8,533 nucleotides of DNA. Source: Marinosulfonomonas sp. (GTDB lineage: Bacteria > Pseudomonadota > Alphaproteobacteria > Rhodobacterales > Rhodobacteraceae). The notes beneath the pieces are model-generated. The model saw nothing but the letters and a program-made list of their open reading frames with translations. It did no database searches and had not been told where the DNA came from. Of this stretch, positions 6,337 through 8,533 are shown piece after piece (position 1 is the stretch's first letter; each line of letters starts with the position of its first letter). The stretch spans positions 1 through 8,533 of the forward strand of contig JAFLKA010000072.1 of the NCBI GenBank assembly GCA_022712735.1. Reading direction: 5' to 3'. Position numbers and translations under genes: made by a program.

Positions 6337-7731
6337 TTAGTAGCGATAATGCTCTGGCTTATAGGGGCCGTCCACTGACACGCCGATATAATCTGCCTGC
6401 TCTTTATCCAACACCGACAGTTTTACACCGATCCGGTCCAGATGTAGGCGGGCAACTTTTTCATCCAGGTGCTTGGGCAGGATGTATACGTCGTTTTTGT
6501 ATTCATCGCCTTTGGTCCACAATTCGATCTGCGCCAGCGTCTGGTTCGTGAACGATGCCGACATCACAAAGCTGGGGTGCCCCGTGGCGTTGCCAAGGTT
6601 TAGCAACCGGCCTTCGGACAGCAGAATGATACGTGCGCCCGAAGGCATTTCGATCATATCCACCTGTTCCTTGATGTTGGTCCATTTGTGGTTCTTCAGG
6701 CTCGCCACCTGAATTTCATTGTCAAAGTGGCCGATGTTTCCAACGATCGCCATGTCCTTCATCGCGCGCATATGCTCGATACGGATCACGTCTTTGTTGC
6801 CGGTTGTGGTGATGAAAATGTCAGCTGAATCAACCACATCTTCCAGAATAACCACCTCATAGCCATCCATAGCCGCTTGCAGCGCACAGATCGGATCAAC
6901 CTCGGTCACCTTTACGCGGGCACCGGCACCGGACAGCGACGCGGCCGATCCTTTGCCAACATCGCCATAGCCACAAACAACAGCAACCTTGCCAGCCATC
7001 ATTGTATCCGTGGCGCGGCGGATGCCATCAACCAGCGATTCCTTACAGCCGTATTTGTTGTCGAACTTGGATTTTGTCACCGAGTCGTTCACGTTAATCG
7101 CAGGGAACGGCAGCTGGCCTTCTTTGACCAGTTCATACAGACGGTGAACGCCGGTTGTGGTTTCCTCGGAAACGCCTTTGATCGCGTCGCGCTGTTTGGT
7201 GAACCAGCCCGGGCTGGATGCCATGCGCTTCTTGATCTGCGCATAAATGGCTTCTTCTTCCTCGGACTGTGGATTTTCCAGCAATTCAACCTCACCAGCC
7301 TCGGCACGCGCACCCAGCAGGATATACAGCGTGGCATCGCCACCATCATCCAGGATCAGGTTACATGTGCCTTCTTCAAACAAGAAGATACGATCCTGAT
7401 AATCCCAATGCTCCGTCAGTGATTGGCCCTTGATGGCAAACACCGGAATGTCGGCAGCGGCCATCACTGCGGCAGCATGGTCCTGCGTGGAAAAGATATT
7501 ACAAGACGCCCAGCGCACCTCGGCACCCAGCACCACAAGTGTTTCCATCAAACAGGCTGTTTGAATGGTCATATGCAGGCTGCCGGCAATCCGCGCACCC
7601 TTTAGCGGTTTGCTGTCGCCGTATTCCTTGCGCAGCGCCATCAGGCCTGGCATTTCGGTTTCTGCGATGTCCAGTTCCTTGCGGCCATAACCGGCCAGCG
7701 AGATGTCTTTTACGATATAATCAGTTGTCAT
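6337..7731 (-). CDS. ahcY: S-adenosylhomocysteine hydrolase (adenosylhomocysteinase)
   Basis: This 464-residue NAD-dependent enzyme reversibly splits S-adenosylhomocysteine to adenosine and homocysteine, removing the inhibitor left by methyltransferases and feeding the methionine cycle. Seen in order: [15 protein letters not shown] (51-65), [14 protein letters not shown] (75-88), LDDGGD with Asp128/129, and [12 protein letters not shown] (189-200). Then come the catalytic [16 protein letters not shown] with Lys220, Asp224, Asn225 and Cys229 (214-229), the NAD-binding [10 protein letters not shown] (254-263), [10 protein letters not shown] (331-340), [15 protein letters not shown] (376-390) and the C-terminal KPEHYRY. 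An insert of roughly 40 residues at about 146-185, typical of many bacterial forms and absent from the animal enzyme, is present. The ATG at 7731 has AAGGA nine bases upstream. It is transcribed away from the PLP enzyme on its right. All key residues are intact. Confidence 0.99.
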   Translation of the reverse strand: MTTDYIVKDISLAGYGRKELDIAETEMPGLMALRKEYGDSKPLKGARIAGSLHMTIQTACLMETLVVLGAEVRWASCNIFSTQDHAAAVMAAADIPVFAIKGQSLTEHWDYQDRIFLFEEGTCNLILDDGGDATLYILLGARAEAGEVELLENPQSEEEEAIYAQIKKRMASSPGWFTKQRDAIKGVSEETTTGVHRLYELVKEGQLPFPAINVNDSVTKSKFDNKYGCKESLVDGIRRATDTMMAGKVAVVCGYGDVGKGSAASLSGAGARVKVTEVDPICALQAAMDGYEVVILEDVVDSADIFITTTGNKDVIRIEHMRAMKDMAIVGNIGHFDNEIQVASLKNHKWTNIKEQVDMIEMPSGARIILLSEGRLLNLGNATGHPSFVMSASFTNQTLAQIELWTKGDEYKNDVYILPKHLDEKVARLHLDRIGVKLSVLDKEQADYIGVSVDGPYKPEHYRY

Positions 7732-7769
7732 TGCGTTGCTTCCTTGCGCTACTCGTCTTGGTTAGAGGG

Positions 7770-7798
7770 CAGATATCATTCGTTAACCGTAACGGCAA
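7770..7798 (-). promoter_or_regulatory. Possible ahcY promoter with an embedded inverted repeat
   Basis: On the minus strand TTGCCG (7793-7798) and TATCTG (7770-7775) are 17 bases apart, which would give ahcY a leader of about 30 bases. The dyad CGTTA-ACCG-TAACG (7781-7794) sits inside the spacer and touches the -35 box, where a bound regulator would block polymerase. I looked for an SAH or SAM riboswitch in the leader and did not recognise one. Confidence 0.3.
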
Positions 7799-7913
7799 CA
7801 CCAAGAGATTCGTGATTTTGCCCATGGTTTATCTACCTACAGAAAATTAACAATTCCCCTTTTCAGAACTTGGGCTAAGCTGGTGCAAATACACGGGTGA
7901 AAGGCTGGCATGA

Positions 7914-8533
7914 ATGGGACATAAAATTACCCACACCGAAGGCGAATCGAACACATCCGACGCGCGGCAACGCTGGGCGGAAACCTCGGTCGGGCCAAAG
8001 GCAGCGCCGTTGCTAAAACGCGATGCAGACGTGTTTTTACATCAGTCCCTGTCCAGCCCCTGTGTCAGCACCATTGCCGCCGCAAACGGGATATGGATCA
8101 CCGATAAGGATGGTCGCCGTTACATGGATTTCCATGGAAACTCGGTGCATCATATCGGCTATGGCCACCCGAAACTGGTCGCTGCGATCAAGGCGCAACT
8201 GGATGACCTACCGTTTGCCCCGCGCCGTTTCACCTGTGATCCTGCGGTTGAACTCGCCGAAAAACTGGCCGAAATCGCCCCTGCCGATCTGGGTAAGGTT
8301 CTGTTTACCACCGGCGGGTCCGACGCAAACGAGGTAGCATTGAAAATTGCTCGCGCCGCCACTGGCCGGTTCAAAACCATTTCATTCTGGGATTCGTTTC
8401 ATGGCGCTGGCATGGGGGCGGCCAGTGTTGGCGGCGAGGCCACGTTTCGATCCCATATCGCGGGGCCCTTAATGACGGGTTGCGAACACGTAGCCCCCTT
8501 TGCCTGTTATCGCTGCCCTTATAACCACGCCAG
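7914..8533 (+). CDS. Class III PLP-dependent aminotransferase-fold enzyme, PbfA-like, N-terminal part
   Basis: The first 206 codons are present; the gene leaves the window on the right. It has the class III (fold type I) pattern: FLHQSLSSPC (41-50), GIWITDKDGRRYMDFHGNSV (59-78), HHIGYGHPKLVAAIKAQL (79-96), the phosphate-binding region FTTGGSDANEVALKIARAAT (131-150), and WDSFHGAGMGAASVGGEATF (159-178). The catalytic lysine would lie beyond the edge. The DFHGN-VH-GYGHP stretch and PRRFT recall the group that includes PbfA, the lyase acting on (R)-1-hydroxy-2-aminoethylphosphonate. However, SDANE in the cofactor loop is closer to true aminotransferases as I remember them, so substrate and reaction are open. 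The start at 7914 has AAGG nine bases upstream. An ATG four bases earlier opens only a four-codon frame. It diverges from ahcY. Confidence 0.88.
   Translation, partial: MGHKITHTEGESNTSDARQRWAETSVGPKAAPLLKRDADVFLHQSLSSPCVSTIAAANGIWITDKDGRRYMDFHGNSVHHIGYGHPKLVAAIKAQLDDLPFAPRRFTCDPAVELAEKLAEIAPADLGKVLFTTGGSDANEVALKIARAATGRFKTISFWDSFHGAGMGAASVGGEATFRSHIAGPLMTGCEHVAPFACYRCPYNHA

Noticed and set aside
6877..7422. Plus-strand open frame of 181 codons opposite ahcY
   Set aside because: It is a mirror of the highly conserved ahcY coding sequence and matches no family I know.
7732..7800. SAH or SAM riboswitch in the ahcY leader
   Set aside because: The leader is short and I could not fit the conserved cores of the SAH, SAM-II or SAM/SAH classes. 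Only a weak GGTTA/TAACC stem is visible.

Overview
The window looks like the chromosome of an alphaproteobacterium of the Rhodobacteraceae (Roseobacter group). The basis is protein style and gene order: a heme-synthesis strand (hemD, a mitofilin-like gene, hemY) facing away from a tsaD-gpsA-yciI-EVE strand, followed by the DUF2853 and ahcY genes. This placement is from remembered family resemblance and gene order, not from a search. No mobile element, CRISPR array, rRNA or tRNA gene was seen. All complete genes read as intact.

Left part (1-2024, minus strand): hemD (uroporphyrinogen-III synthase) is followed by a membrane-anchored coiled-coil protein of the bacterial Mic60/mitofilin type and then by the first 23 codons of hemY, cut by the window edge. 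The hemD and mitofilin-like genes both appear to start with GTG.

Centre (2025-5523, plus strand): a 76-base divergent intergenic region with two inverted repeats leads into tsaD (t6A tRNA modification), gpsA (glycerol-3-phosphate dehydrogenase), a YciI-like gene and an EVE-domain gene. These four are packed with overlaps of 4 and 1 bases and a gap of 2 bases, so they are almost certainly one operon. After a possible promoter comes a membrane-anchored DUF302 protein.

Right part (5524-8533): the 264 bases after the DUF302 gene hold a strong terminator for the gene on the right, plus a second hairpin with a T-run on the minus strand that could end a small RNA of about 105 nt. Next, on the minus strand, are a DUF2853 gene and ahcY (S-adenosylhomocysteine hydrolase), each with its own terminator. 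Divergent from ahcY, and running off the right edge, is the N-terminal half of a class III PLP-dependent enzyme resembling the group that contains the phosphonate-degrading lyase PbfA.

Most of the window is conserved housekeeping sequence. I found no convincing new multi-gene system. The items most worth a second look are the possible small RNA at 5536-5640, the structured hemD/tsaD divergent region, and the identity of the truncated PLP enzyme.
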